DNA from: Phoebastria nigripes
Taxonomy: Eukaryota > Chordata > Aves > Procellariiformes > Diomedeidae
Direction of reading: 5' to 3'
Assembly: GCA_035582835.1 (NCBI GenBank)
Contig: JAYKAV010003099.1
Location: forward strand, 2,008,363-2,072,362
Length of the DNA: 64,000 nt
The notes beneath the pieces are model-generated. The model saw only the letters and a program-made list of their open reading frames with translations, did no database searches and was not told where the DNA came from. Position numbers and translations under genes: made by a program. Of the stretch, positions 41,710 to 55,400 are shown one piece after another (the stretch's first letter is position 1; every line of letters starts with the position of its first letter).

Positions 41710-44700
41710 CTAAAGCAGAGCAAACAATAGCAATGGGGTAAACTAACAAATGTTGGCCAAGGTGTTAAACGCAGAGAAAAATGCAATATCGGGAATAAGG
41801 GGAATCACTTGTGTTTTTGGAGAGTTTCCTCTGGCCGGCTCTGCTGCCTTGGATTTGTCCCGCTACGGTGCTGAATCCCCAGTAACACAAAGCCGGGTGT
41901 GCTCAGCCAAATCAGGGCCTTCATTCAGGTTTTTCCAGCAGACCCGCTGCAGTTCAATACTTCAATCAGAGCCAATCAGAGATTTTCAAAACCACCGTGC
42001 TTCCCAGCTGGCACATATTTTTTTTGTTCCTTTTCTTGAGAATTATGACTCACGCTCAGTGTTTTCAAGTTAAAGCTCACTCAGCTCATCAACCCAGCGC
42101 TTTCCTCTCCAAAATCCCTGCCCGAGACGGAGCCGAACCCACCCCGGAGAAGGACGGCAAGGGGGAGCCCGCTGCACGTGCTGCCCTGCACCCCGGCAAC
42201 ATCCTCCCTGCAGGCAGGTGCCAGCGCTGGGCAGACGATGCTGGGGCTGGGAGGATACAGGCAGGAGCCGCTGGGAGCCAGGACTGGACCTCAGGCTGGA
42301 TCCATCGTGGAGGCGCAGCAGGGGGAATGCACAGCATCCATGCGTTTGTGGGGTGGTTTTTTTTAGAGTAAGGCAGGAGCCTCTCAAGAGCTCAAAGGCC
42401 CTTCAGATCTATTTGTAGTCAGGAGTTTGAAACGCTCCTCTGATGTATTTGCATATTTAAAAATAAGAGAGAGGCAAGAAGATAAAAGGGAAGAGTTTGT
42501 GCACGGCAAGCACTGATGTGCAGAACCCAGCGCTCACAGGGACCACAGAAAGGTGCCACCTGGTGAAATCCCATTCAAGCTACTGGAAAAAGCGAAAACT
42601 ATGAATTTTTTAATCCATTTTTTATTTGTTCTTGGCCTACTCCTGCCCTTTTCTTTTTCCTTATCTTTTGTTCTTCCTCCCACAAGAGAAACCTCCCTCA
42701 CCCGCCAGAGCACACGGCAGGTTTGTGCTGCCTCGCAGACAGGCAGGGCTGGGGCTGCAGGCACAAGCGCTCGGGTTCCTGGCAGTTCATGGTCTAGCTG
42801 GACCGTGCGTGCCAGAGCCCATGTGTTAAATAACCCAAGCCCAGCAAGGATGAGCAAGGAGCAAGGCTCGAGTGCTGTTTAAAGCTTAATGGGNTTGGTA
42901 ACAAGTGCTGATGGTTCAGTTTGGACAGTCACATTCTGAACTCATTTGCAGCGCGATGCCAGATGAGCACCACTCAGATGCCACTCACAGTTCTGGGGGG
43001 AGAGGTACTGCAGGGAACGTTTGCAGCCAAGTTTTCATGTGTGTTGCCTTGTTTCCAAGTGCAATTTTCGCATCTAGCCAGTGGCCAGTGATAATCAATG
43101 GGGCAAATGTGCTTTTATTGCTTTTCTCACGATGAGATTTGCATCCACTTCTGCGAGGCGTTCCTATTCCTCTGCCATAGCGCTGGATTAATTGTGCTAC
43201 TAATGACTGTCTACCAGGTGTATGTCACAAATTATCCATGGGAACTGTACATAATTTTTCTGACATTCCCAGATTTGTTATCTGGAATTGATCCTGCTGC
43301 TACATTAGCTGGAAAATAAACAAAACCACAGCCAAGTTGGCTGCATGCCTATTGCTAGGATCCTGCTGGAAAAGACCGAAGATCCAATATTGCAATTAAT
43401 AGGTCCACAGGGGTGTTTTGAGAAGTGCTTCAGTGTCTTCACTTTGCTCTAAGACTTCACAACGCCTTGAGTGCTTCCTTTCAGACTGAGGCAAAAGCTG
43501 TTATGGATAATCCCTGCGCTTCCCGAGCTGGNTCCCCACGGAGACCCACCAGGATCTGCCTTTCTCCTCCTGTTAGTGTCCTCCCAGGCCTGCTGACAGC
43601 CAATGCTCGCAGGGTTGCAAGGGGAAGCAGGGACAGCTGTCTGCACTCTTTCCGTCTTGGTTCCTTGTAGAGACGCTGGACCAGAGAAGCCTTTCGCCAT
43701 CCCGGGCTCCGACCGCAGGTCCCTTCGTACATAACCAGGCAGCAGCTATAGGTGCTCATGGGCAGCCAGGGTTTGAGCAAGGGAGCAAGCCTGGAGCCTT
43801 TAACTTGGGTCTTTCTCGACCCAACCCCTGTTTTTTGCAAACCCAAGGAAATATCCTTAAAATCTCTCTCCTTCTCTCAAATTCGGATGGTGCCAGAGTT
43901 CCTGGGGGTGGAGCTGGCACAGAGGCAAGGCGGCTGCTTCGCCTTGTTTCCCCAGGAAACTCTCCCGCCTGCCAAATCAGCCAGTGATGTTTCCTGCAGC
44001 CTGGGGAGCCAGAAAGAGAAACTGTAATAATTATTTTTGTATGTAAATAGTTGGGAGACNTTCAGATGGGAAGAGCTGTGCAGATCATGGAAGACCTTAG
44101 AGGGCGTAGGAAGGATTAATTAGTGAGAGTGGCCATAGGATGTACAGAAACGTGTGCTGGCTTTTGTGGGGTTAAAATTGTTGGAGTCCGGCTCTCCTCT
44201 GGGGTGGAAAAAGCAAAGAAAAAATCTGAATAGGTGGAACCAGACCTATTTTTGTCACTAAAGAATCTGTCCCTCTCCTGTTGCTTTTGGGAGCCTCTGT
44301 AATAATCTTTGCAGAGAGAAACATTTTCTCAGAGCCATCCAAGGGGGTACCCTGGGGAATCTTTGGCACATGAGAATTTTAGAACGGTCTTGCTGCTTTG
44401 TTCCCTCATGTGTTCAGCAATCTTGTCTCCTGTTTCAGTTGTTTTTACAGGCTTTCTTTTGCTCAGGAAAAAGGACCTCTGGGAATCGCACTGGTCCCTG
44501 GGGAGCCCTCCATCCCCTCCTGCTGCCCCGGGGCTTGTGCTTTTGGTGCTCCAGGTCCCTGGGTTTTCAGCACCTGCCTGGAAAAGGGCAGGGAGCTGAT
44601 GGAGTTAAGCCATTTGCAGGAAGGGGGAAGGATATATACCCCATCAAAGCAAACCTTTATGGGTGTTTGACTAGCAGCTGTTTGTAGGCACTCAGCACAT

Positions 44701-46396
44701 TAGCAGAGATGCTGCCATTTATTGTGCAATCATCATTTTAAACCCTCTCCTTTTCTTCCACTCCACAATAACCAACATGGAGCAATAAAAGTCCAACCCG
44801 AGGGGGACAAATAATCACCTTTATAGTTTGTCCCTGGGCCTGATCTGCTCGCTGTTGGAAAGCTGGCTGGGAGCACGAGGGGGTGTTTGCACTGCCTGGG
44901 GAGGGGGTGAGCAGCACAGGGACACCCCAGACCTCTGCTGCAACCCTGCCAGGGATGTCAGTCCCCCAAGGTGGGACCTGAAGGGGAAGGGGCCATTTTG
45001 GAGCAATCCCAGCCAAGCCACCTGATGAAACCTCTCCAGTTTGAAACTGGTCCTGTTTCCCTTTTCTGTCCTCGGGGAGAAGACAGAGCCAAGACCGTGA
45101 AGGGAGCTAAACCGTTGTTTCCACTGGCTCAAAGGCACTCCAATAGCCGTGTTTTTTAAAAATTAAATGCTTGCATCCAATTGTATTTGCACAGTGTAAC
45201 ATCCTTACCCAATGCAATCACTTCAAATCACTGTTCTTCAAATCCTCTGGGGCATCTGCAGTGAACGGAGGGCCCAGGTCAAATATAAACCTTCTGGCTT
45301 ATTTGGGAATGTGTGTGTCAGTGTTACCATTGCATTAATGAACCATGTAAATCATAGCCAGTTGTTAAATAATGGAGGGGAGAAGGAGGGGAAGGCAGAA
45401 GGGACTTTGTACCCTTTATACAGAGAGCTTTGCAGCTACGAGAAAATCTGTGCCAGTGTTGCAACTTGCCAGCTTGGAGGACATAAGTTTCCCATCCAAA
45501 TATTGCTTCTTCAGAGGCTCTTGCTGCTCCCAAGAGATTCTGCGGAAATTTGTTAAAGCCCAACTCCAGCATGCCTTTAGAGGCATTTACAGAAGGCTAA
45601 TACGAACGTAAATATTTTTAGTTACTAAAAAAAAAAAAGAAAAAGGTAGAGAGAGACAGGTTGCTTGTCTTCTCCTTTAAGCTTTCCCTGCAGTGCTGGG
45701 ATGCAGGGATCAGACTCTACCGTCTGTCACCAACTCCCAAATACACAGCGATGTTTCTTGGTTTGTCAATCACCCTTCCGTCTGCACATAAAAGCCCAGT
45801 CCTGAGAGGGGTTTCTCAGTTCCCCATAATGTACTGTTACTGCTTTAATATTAAAGGGAAAGAGAGGGGGAAACTGGGTAACCGGACATATTGTTTGGCT
45901 GGAATTGTATTTTTTTTCTGGCTGTCTCCCTTTCCTCTCCATCTGTCCCAAAAGTCCACGTCCTCTCCATTTCATAGCCCGTAACGCAGTCCTGCACTGC
46001 AGACAGACTAGCTGGGTTTGCCATTTCATCCCCGCTTGGCTGGATAAACCCCNGTCCATCCCAGGCATCGGGGCTGACTGCTTACGGGCACCAGCTGCGG
46101 GGCCACACCAGAGCAGACACGTTGTTTAACAGCCAGGGAGGTGTGAGATATTGCAACTAGACCAGAATACAACATCTGAGTGGGAAACTGTCCTGCCCTG
46201 AGACAGGCACCCACCGCCAATACATATGTACCCAATGTTAAACAGTTACTATATGGGGAGTGAGTTTGGGGTTNTTATACCCTGTTTTCCACTAAGAGGC
46301 TGCTCGTGACATGTGTAAAACATTTATATTTCCTACCCATTTTATCAAGGAGACTTGATTTACACTGTGTTTCCTCTCTACAAGCTTGACACTTAC

Positions 46397-46478
46397 CTGT
46401 CTGGTAGAAATCTTTATTGGCTGCAGATGTGTTGAAATCGTAATATAGCTTCAGTCCTCTCCTCTCAATGCTCCTTTC
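46397..46478 (-). other. Candidate upstream sense exon, one frame open
   Basis: 82 nt between acceptor gtggtttgtattttcag and a perfect donor, CAGACAG|gtaagtg. Frame 1 is open throughout (starts ERSIERRGLKLYY, ends KDFYQT); the other two frames stop early. I do not recognise the peptide. It ends in phase 1, so it cannot be an in-frame leader for OLFM1 exon 2. Confidence 0.33.
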
Positions 46479-49400
46479 CTGAAAATACAAACCACGATGG
46501 TATAAGGCAGGATTGTTACTGTAGTTATGATTTTCCTAAGTCATCTTTACTAAATTCATCGCAATATTCCTGCCTGCAGTTTGGCTTGGGTTACTGTTGG
46601 CAACGGTGTTTTGGGAGCTTTGTGTTTTGACATCAGGTGACAAAGCAGGTGAGATAAAAAATAAATAGTTCATAATGACCCTCATCTATTACAAAAAACC
46701 AGATGGGTTATTTCTAAAATTAGCTTTAAGTATTTCAAGTTTTAAATGCTGTCAACAAAAAGAAAGGAATGGATTTTTTGTAATTATGCAGATTACCATC
46801 GGCTGTGTCCCTCCCGNAGCACCCAACATCCACGCTTCCCTCCGGGCTGCGGGTGCCACCGAACGCAGGCGCCGCGGTAGCTGGTAAATGGAGCGGGAGC
46901 CTGCGTTAAACCCCAGGTATGAACATGTCAAGCAGGGAGACAGCTGGGTTCCAGATCTGGGTTTGCTGAACTGAAATACGCTTGAAAAGCTTTGGAGAAA
47001 CGGTTTCTAAAAGCTGTAGGTTGGGCCGACTGGTGATAAAAGGGACTGGGGAGCTGCAGTGAATCATCCCAACACACCGCACGCGAGCGAGCCGTATGTC
47101 ATCTGTGCATTGATGGACGTACCCTTCGCCATCCTGATCCGAAATACCCTGCTAAACACAGGAAGAAAAGTATGTTAGGCACATCCAGCAACACTGGGAT
47201 GGTATTTTCCCTTCTCTCCTTATTCTCAGTGCTAGATTGCCTAGATCATTTACCAGAGCTACGGAGGAAATGTGTTTACTTACACTGGCTTGCACTAGGT
47301 CAAGTCTGGAATCAGTCATCCATGGGGTAGAGGGTGACAATATTTCATGCCCAAGTAATCTGCCTTGTGAAAGAAATGAAACTTATACGGCGCTTGGGCT
47401 GATCTGATCTTTATTTCCTGAAGAGACATATTTCCAGCGCTCATCATCATTATTAACACAAATGTTCAGAACCACGTGCACCAGGCGGCTGCCAGGAAAC
47501 ATCCGCCGCCAACAGCAGCCCGAGCGAGTTCAATTTGCCCTGCTGGTCCTTGATTAGCCAAGGTGGAGGCTGATAGATCAGGGTGGCTGGGGGGTTAGCT
47601 GCCTTGTTTGCAATTTTGGCTCAGCTAGCTGTGATTGCCCGTGCGTTCCCTACTCCAGGGCAGGGCAGAGCATCTCCACATTGCGGGTACAGCATCTGCA
47701 AATCCCCCCTCTTTGTGGGGACCAAAAAGACCGATCAATAGGGCAGCGATGGACTCAAGCTTACTGGTCCGTGATNGAGATGTTGGCTGGCCATCAGGTT
47801 TCAGGTGGTTATAGCTGCATCAGGGAGGGCTTCAAAGCAGCGTGTCCTTTAACATGCTCTTCCAGTCAACTACATACAAGATGACCCTCCGGTTTGTGTC
47901 CGTGCCAGGGTTATGCAGCACATTTTGGTGATTAAGTGGGAATGCAGGTGGAAGCATGGCCAAGGTGTGGTTGTCCATAGCCAGAAAAGAGGTTGGAAAA
48001 GCGCTGCTTATTTCAGAGGGCTCAGAGCCAGGCAAGCAAAAGTAGCTGAAAATAAAAACCCTGCCCAAATTTTTTTCCCTAGCTCCTAACCAGGCAATCC
48101 TGCTACTGCATCCCTGGAGCAGTGCTAATCCTCTAAATCATCATCCCTTTCCTGTGACAGATCCCGAGCGAGATGAATTGGTGACTTAGGAAAGAGGNGG
48201 AAAGAAAACACAGGAACTGCAAAAGAAAGTGGTTTCACCATCTTGCCCCTTGATTAACTAATGTTGCTTGTACACTAGTTTTCTACAGAGAGCGCACGGC
48301 CCTGCTCTGAAGCCTAATGGAGCACGTTGGCACGTGGGACGCGACTCGACTTACCCTAATTGGCTTCATCACCAAGGCACCCGCAGCAAAGCCCCCATTT
48401 GTTTCACTTAGCTTCCCTCTGACCAGCGGCTCCTCGCTGCGTAAAACCAATCCATTTCCATCTCCGCCAGGCCCACAGCGCTGCTGCAAGTTTTTCTTCC
48501 TATTTTGAGGCTGACATTTGCAAATATATGTGTTTATACATAATGCCTTCTTTTGCTGAGGTGTTTTTTTAACCCAGCTAGAATGATATACAGATATACA
48601 GAGACAGATATACATTTTTTTTATTTAATAGTGAGATGCCATCAATGCCTCCAGCTGCACATTTTGCTTCTGCGGGAGTCAGGTATTTACGTGCTGGAAT
48701 AATGAACCATCAGCTGAGTTGCTGCAGAGTGACAGGGATGTTCTGCATTTTATGGCTTTTTGTGAAAACAGTCCCCAGTCAATAAGTACAGATTTTCTCA
48801 GGAGGAGAAGACCCTATTTGCAATTGATATTTTCAGGGAAACAGTAAGCTCTGAGCTGGTACGAATCAGGGCAACAGCACAGGGTGAGGTGTNGCTGTGT
48901 CGGAAATAGCCAACAATCAGTTCAATTGATCCTCATCTGGATGTGGTTCTCTGGGACCTGGAGTTGGAGAAATGTAATAACAACATACATTTCTATTTTC
49001 CTCTGCTGAGATTAGTGGCTTTGAAGCTCCATCACCCTACCCTTTCCCTGTGATTCGGTTTTAGGTTTTTTTTTTTTTGCAATGGTTGATGCCTAATGCC
49101 AAACACCTGGTAGGCAGCATCCTCCACCCCAGAGTGTGTTGGTGGGACATCACCCCAAGGGGGGCACAGCTCCCCTGCACACACGGTCCAGACCCAACCT
49201 GCTGACACAAACAGAAGAGCTGGAGAAGACCTGAAATTTCCACTCCTTGAGTGATTCTAACACTTGCAATGGAGCAAAAGAAAGGAAGCACAGAGCCAAG
49301 TTGAAATGTAGTGCAGGGGTTAATAAAACCAGCAGCAATAAAACATTTTGAAATGTTTGATAAGAAACTATTCCTTGCTTCCAGACGTGCAGTTTCCCTT

Positions 49401-52400
49401 ATTTTTCTCCCTCTTTGAAAGATTTTAGAGCGGTAAGGATTTTAAATACATCCACATAATGCAACTTCACACAGCAAACAGGATTAAAACCCGACTCCAG
49501 AAAAGGAGAGGAAGTCAGATTACTTGTCAAAATTAAATTTGCCTTTGGATGCCATTACTTTCTACATTAAAAAGCTCTGGGGATTAGGAGATAAAAGAGC
49601 TAAATCCAATCTGGAGACAGGCTCAGAGGAAAATGTCAGCCAGCCAGTAATCCAGGCTCTTTTCTCTAATAGGATCCTCCTGAAGTCAAAGAAAGTGAGA
49701 ATAATTATTTAATTCCATTTTGGAGTCTGGCTTCTTTATCGACCTGGCTCAGCATCGCTGTTTCAGTGGTAAATCAACTGGTGGCACGGAATTCACAGCT
49801 CCCACCAGCTCCACGAGCAGTTTGCTTTACCGTCCCTGCAAAACGGGCCCCGCAGGTCTCTGTGTCATTCACCGACGGATTTAATCGCGACTAAACCATG
49901 CCCAGCCGAGGAGCAGGGAATGGTCCATCTGGACCCAAGCGGATCGCTCAGGGTTAATTCTTCACTGTAGCCCATGGCCAACAGTAAAAGTCCTCTCTCG
50001 GGTGTTTTTTTCTTTTTTAAGGGTAATAAATAAAAACACATATTATGCTGAAGCACAAATGTGCCGTTGCACGTCCTTATGCCATAACCACCATAAAAGC
50101 CTGACACTTTCCATCTTCCAAAGACCCAGAGGAACACAGCCTTTTCTAGCAGATTCCCATTCATCTTTTGAAGTACAGCCACAGAACCAAAATTACAGTC
50201 TGCCCCAAATATCCTAGCACCTAAAAGACTGTAACCATGGTTGCACAGTTATCTGCAGGCATGGTTATCCNCACAGACACGCACGTATTGACTCAGAGGA
50301 TGATTTAATTCTTCAGCGTGGTACAAAAGACACGAGAAGCCCNGTGCCATCTGACACGCTGATGGGCTCATGCCAAAGTTTTCTTCAACCCGAGCACTGG
50401 ACAAAGCTCTTTGGCTACCACCGTGGATGGAAATTAGCAATCAATAAACATCAAAGTGTGTTAGGGCTTAGTGAGAAACTGTACACGAGCAGGGCTGGTG
50501 GGCACGTGCTCTGGTTGCCAAACCCAGGGAGATCAGAAGATGAGCTGTACTTGGGCTTGTTTAATGCAGGCCCAGATGATCCTGGGAGTTCAGGGGTGGT
50601 CAAGAAGCAAATGCTAGATATGAGTGTTACTTTTAATAGGAGAAGGAGAGCAGGCGTCTCTAGAGAGATCATGCACTGGAGTTCAGTTGAATGCGTGTGT
50701 CAAACTGCAGGTCAAGAATTATTTATCCAGAGACACTCTTCTACTCTAAAAAGGAATCCAAAAATAGCCTTGGAAAGAAGCGATAGGGCTCTACCATCAA
50801 GTAGGGAAAACAAAGGCTCTACTAGACCCCAGTGACTTTGGGGCTGGAAAATGCACCTTCTCATGTAGACAGGGCAGCTGTGCAGCTTGTAGGTGATACA
50901 GAAGGTAAGTAAATGTCTAACAGGATGAAGAAAACCGCTTTTAAATCCTCCTATGTGTTTGCTAAGTACTTTTTTCTGCTGGTTCAGGCACATGTTGGTA
51001 CTCTAGCAGGGAAGTGCACGGCAGGAGGCTCCGGTGGTGTCCCCAGCATCTGCACCAAACCACCCTGCCAGGGGCTGCAGGGATGAGGGTCGGTGATGCC
51101 TGCAAGGGCTGCCTGTGAAGTGGGCTGCCTCCAAGGCAGTGGTGACTGTCAGTCGCTGGTGGTGGCCAGGAGATTGGTGCTTCCCATGCACCAGCCATGA
51201 AAAGCGCTTCCTACCAGGACATCACAGGGTTCTGTGCAGGAGCGGGGCTGACACCCCCTCTGCAGGGCTCCAGTCACCACGGGCACACTGAAATAGTCCA
51301 AGCAGCTCCTTTTAATTTCTTCCTCTTGTTTTCCTAACATGGTTTCTCCCCAGCCAGCTGCCTGTGGATGCCTTGTTACCTGTCACTGCCAACTGCCGGG
51401 AAGTAAGTGCTTGCACGGGGACATAGAGGGACCGAATTTAGGTCACGAGGAATCCTTTGCTCCCCACAGGAGCATCTGCCAGCGCTGCTGACCGCCTGAG
51501 GGCAGGAAGAAAAGCAAGCAACCCTCCACGTCACCTCAACCCCCAGCAAAGCCAGACCCAGGGGACCCCTACCACCTTCCTTCCAAAATTAAAGACCTGC
51601 CTCTATCCTTCAGATCTTAAATATCATGCACATGCAAGTGAAAAGGACAGCAAGGCCATTGCCACCAACCTTGGCAGCCCATGTCATGCCCACAACTGCT
51701 GGAAGGGCTGGACTCTGCCACCCATCCCTCCTGCAGCCCAAAACATGCCTGTGAGCTCGGCCCTGGAAGGACGGTGCATGGAGAGAGGCACCACCGGCTG
51801 CATTTGTTTCTCCTTTTGCAACCAAACNCAGCATCTTAGATGTTTGAGTCTGGGGGTATGTTAATTTATACAAATAACAAAGGGCAGGGAGGGGAAAAAC
51901 TGCAGCAAAGCCAGCCAAGAGGATGCACTGGAGGGGTTTCTGGAGCTGGCAACATGGGTTTAATGATAGAGGAAACTGTTTGGGTGACATGGTCCTACCG
52001 GGATGCCATCGTCAGTGCCTGTGCCAGCCCTGCCCTTCCCGCCTTGGCACAGGGAGGGAGGCCCTTCATGCCTGATGCATTGCTTTTTTTAATTAAACTA
52101 GCTGTAGGGAAATATAACATTTTCCTTCAGTAATTCATCCCCATGGCTCCCCTATTTTGTCATTTTAATTAAAGCCAGCCACAGCCACAGTTTGGATGTT
52201 TGCAGCGATTAGCATTAAATCAAGCTCAGGCCTTAGGGACTGGCCCCTCTTTTGCTTTTTCTTGGGTTTTTACAGCAAAAACCAACAGGGTCTGAGGCTG
52301 AATGCGTGAAAAGGGCAGCACAGCCGCCAGTGCAGAGACTTCAGCCTTCGTTAGGGAAGATTTTGGCTCAGTTTACTGAGTTCCCACTGGCTTTGCTCAT

Positions 52401-55400
52401 CAGCTGGAGAGAGACAGTCAGGTCCAGGGCTCTGACGGCAAACATGAGGAGAACCAGCTCCTGGGGAACTTGCTGTTGGGGGCAGGACCATGACTGCCAC
52501 CATCTCCTCCTGTGAGCAGCTCAGAGGCGTCTCTGGGATGGAGAGTAGGCAACGGGGTTGTCATGCCCCAAAACTCAGCCTTGGGGCTCCCATGGCTGAG
52601 CTGAATTTTTCAACCAGGTATCTCGACTTGAGTTTTCTTTGGAGAACAGCCAGCTCTTTATTTTAATTGTCTCTCAGTAAACCCAATCTGACCCCTCATC
52701 TTGCATACATAGAGCAAAAGACAGTGCCAGACCTTATAATGTAAGGAGGCGAGGGAGCTGAGAGCTCCGTTACCTGCCCCGGGCAGACAATGTCTGACCT
52801 GGCTCTGGCCATCCTTCTCTCCCCAGCAATCCCTCCCAGCATGTGCCCCTCCTTATAACTGGAATTTTCCATAATGCCTATCCTGAACCTTCCCTTCTTC
52901 AGGGTTAAATAATTTGCCCAGAGCTGCTTTGATCACTGTCAGTGTTTTAATCGTGAGCTATAAGGTATTCAGTGTTTTTCTGAAACCCACAGCTTCAAGG
53001 CTAGGTAGTTACCTGGGAATCACACATATTACTTTAAAAAAAGCTTTTGTGTTAGCCTTTAGAGTGTCAGAGCAAAGGTGGAAAAACATGATCTGTGCAT
53101 CAGCTAATGGCTCAGAAACAAAGAAAGGAAGGAAACAGAAAGAAACCCAAGAAGGATTTCCTAAATCGGATTTTTTCACACAATCACAAGTTTTCCCTGT
53201 GCTTGACTCAGAGCATTTCTGAGCAGTAGCACAATGGTGCTCGGCATTTCTGGCAACCAGTGGTGCCCAGAAGTTAATCCCTGGTCAGGGCACAGTTTCA
53301 TCATTGCCATAATCTGAATTTCACTCCCAGCTGCTTCCCAGCAGGGAGCGATTCCTGGAGGTGCACAGGACCAGACCCTGGCACCAGCTGCCTCCGCCGC
53401 CCTCCCGACCCACCAACGCTCACCCCTTAGTGTCAGCACCCACCCCTGCAAACCCCTAAGGACTCAGCTTATTTTAACAGCCTGGCCACCCCGGAGGAGA
53501 CGGCAGCTGAGCCCTCACCCCCACCTCTGCCAAGGAGAGGAGCACAGNGGGACTCCAGCTGAAACCAGGCTGGCAGGACGTCATTACCCAGGTAATAAAA
53601 CTCAAGCCAAACACCAAAGCCACTGGCTGAAAGCTAAAGCCACACAGGACTGTGCACGTGTGTGAATGTAAAACTCCCCGAAGACGGTGGGTACCTTCTT
53701 TTGACATTGCAGAGGCGTCTTCTGCAGCGCAGGAGGATGCTGAGCGCTTCGCTGCGGCACGGAGGCAAGCACGCCGGCCAAGGGGGGGAAGCGAAAGGGA
53801 GGCAGTAATGCCAACTCCAACTATCTGAGCAGAAGCAGATGGAAGAAACAGGAGGAAGTATTGCAGAATGAGTCAAGACTGTGATTTTGCACAAGGGAAA
53901 ACTATTCTTGCCAAAAGCAACAACAACAACAAAAAAATAGTAATCGTGTCAACAAGTCCCTGAGATCATGGAGACCACAAGCCTGCTACAAAGCCCTCAC
54001 AGGGACACCTGAAATTGCCCCAGCTTTTTGCTAGATCCGAGCTGCAGTTACGCTGTTCTGCTGAAAGCATGCACAGAAGTAAAAGCGATGAAAATTGAGG
54101 AGAAGCAGGATTTGTGTTTTGGTTTCTCATCCCGTACACAGTACAGGGAGGAGAGCAGCTGCAGACAGCAGCAGTCACCCCTTGCCCCTGCCCTGCACGG
54201 GCTCCCCCCNGCAGTTCTCAACACCTTCAGCGAAGGTGCCCACGAGGGCACACATCCAGCCACTGGATATCTACCTCACCTCAACCCCTAGAAAATGAGA
54301 CAGTGTATACAAAGACAGAAGTTGAAGCCTGAATACTGAGACCTCAGAGAAATAGCAGCCACATCTAAATGCCAAGCAAAGAATGAAAATATTTCAGCAA
54401 CAACCTTAGCCTCTAAAGGGAAGGACCAAAATGCTTGCACTAACCTAGAAGCACAGAAAAACCTAAAACCTTCTGCTTTCAGCCACACAGACTTATATAG
54501 CCTCCTTGGTAATGACTTGGTACTTAATTAATAGTCATTAAAGTTACTCATCACATCTGACTCAGGCTTGCCTATGACAAGGCTGCAGAGGCTTTCTGCA
54601 ATGGAAGGTGGTTTAACCCCATCCCTGCCCAGGATCTCTGAGCCGCTCACCACTCTCCCCCAGCCATTAGCGCGTGCCTCTTGGGGCCTCCTGTGCACCT
54701 TGGGGTGCTGCACGTTAGCACCAAGCTGTTTGCAGATGTTGGGAAGGCTGGGGCTGATCTGGGTCCTACGCCATGTCTCGATGTCATACCTGAAACATCA
54801 GACAATGGATCTGATTGATGCAAATATTTTTGCCATGAACCACGTTTCTGCCCGTGCCCTTTTGCTGCATCACACCCAGCTTCCCACAAGCCATGACTGT
54901 CTGGGGGGGACCAGGAGCCTGCAAAGCTAGGGAAGCATCATGTCAGAGCTCTTTCCTGCTGTTCTGTTTCCAAGAGCAGCCAGTCCCAGAATCAAAGCAC
55001 TGTTTGCTCCGCTGCAGGAGTGCTGCAGCTGAGGGAGGGGGCAGACAAATGCTATGGGCTTGCAGTGAAACACCCTGCACTGAAGAACTTACTGAACTGA
55101 CCTTCCCAGAGTTTAGGGGTGAAGGGATGTATCATGCACATCAGCACAGCTTTATGCGAGTGCTACAGAAATGCTTAAGAATAAATTAAATGCATCTGAC
55201 TCCCCTTAGAAAGATGAATCAATCTCATTTGCACGTCTCACCCACAACTCTCAAAGTGCTGACGCTGGGAGAAAGTTCCTCCGATTTTCCTTTTTTCTTA
55301 TTGTCTGTCCTGGCAGACATCTCCCCAGTCTCCCTCGTCAGAGCTCTCTTGAACAGCCATATGCCAGTGCCACGCTGGGAGGATGGAGCTGAATCAGACC

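Larger units (their letters stand above)
31911..46396. other. Upstream noncoding region, proximal part
   Basis: No recognisable gene. It contains the T25 tract, A-rich blocks, the 18-bp palindrome, candidate exons at 34871-34944 and 41665-41709, and scattered Ns. The longest free frames are 171 codons (35416-35931, plus) and 133 codons (36287-36688, minus). Neither resembles a known family and both are about as long as chance allows here. The 39.8-40.4 kb part is AT-rich and low in repeats. Confidence 0.6.
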
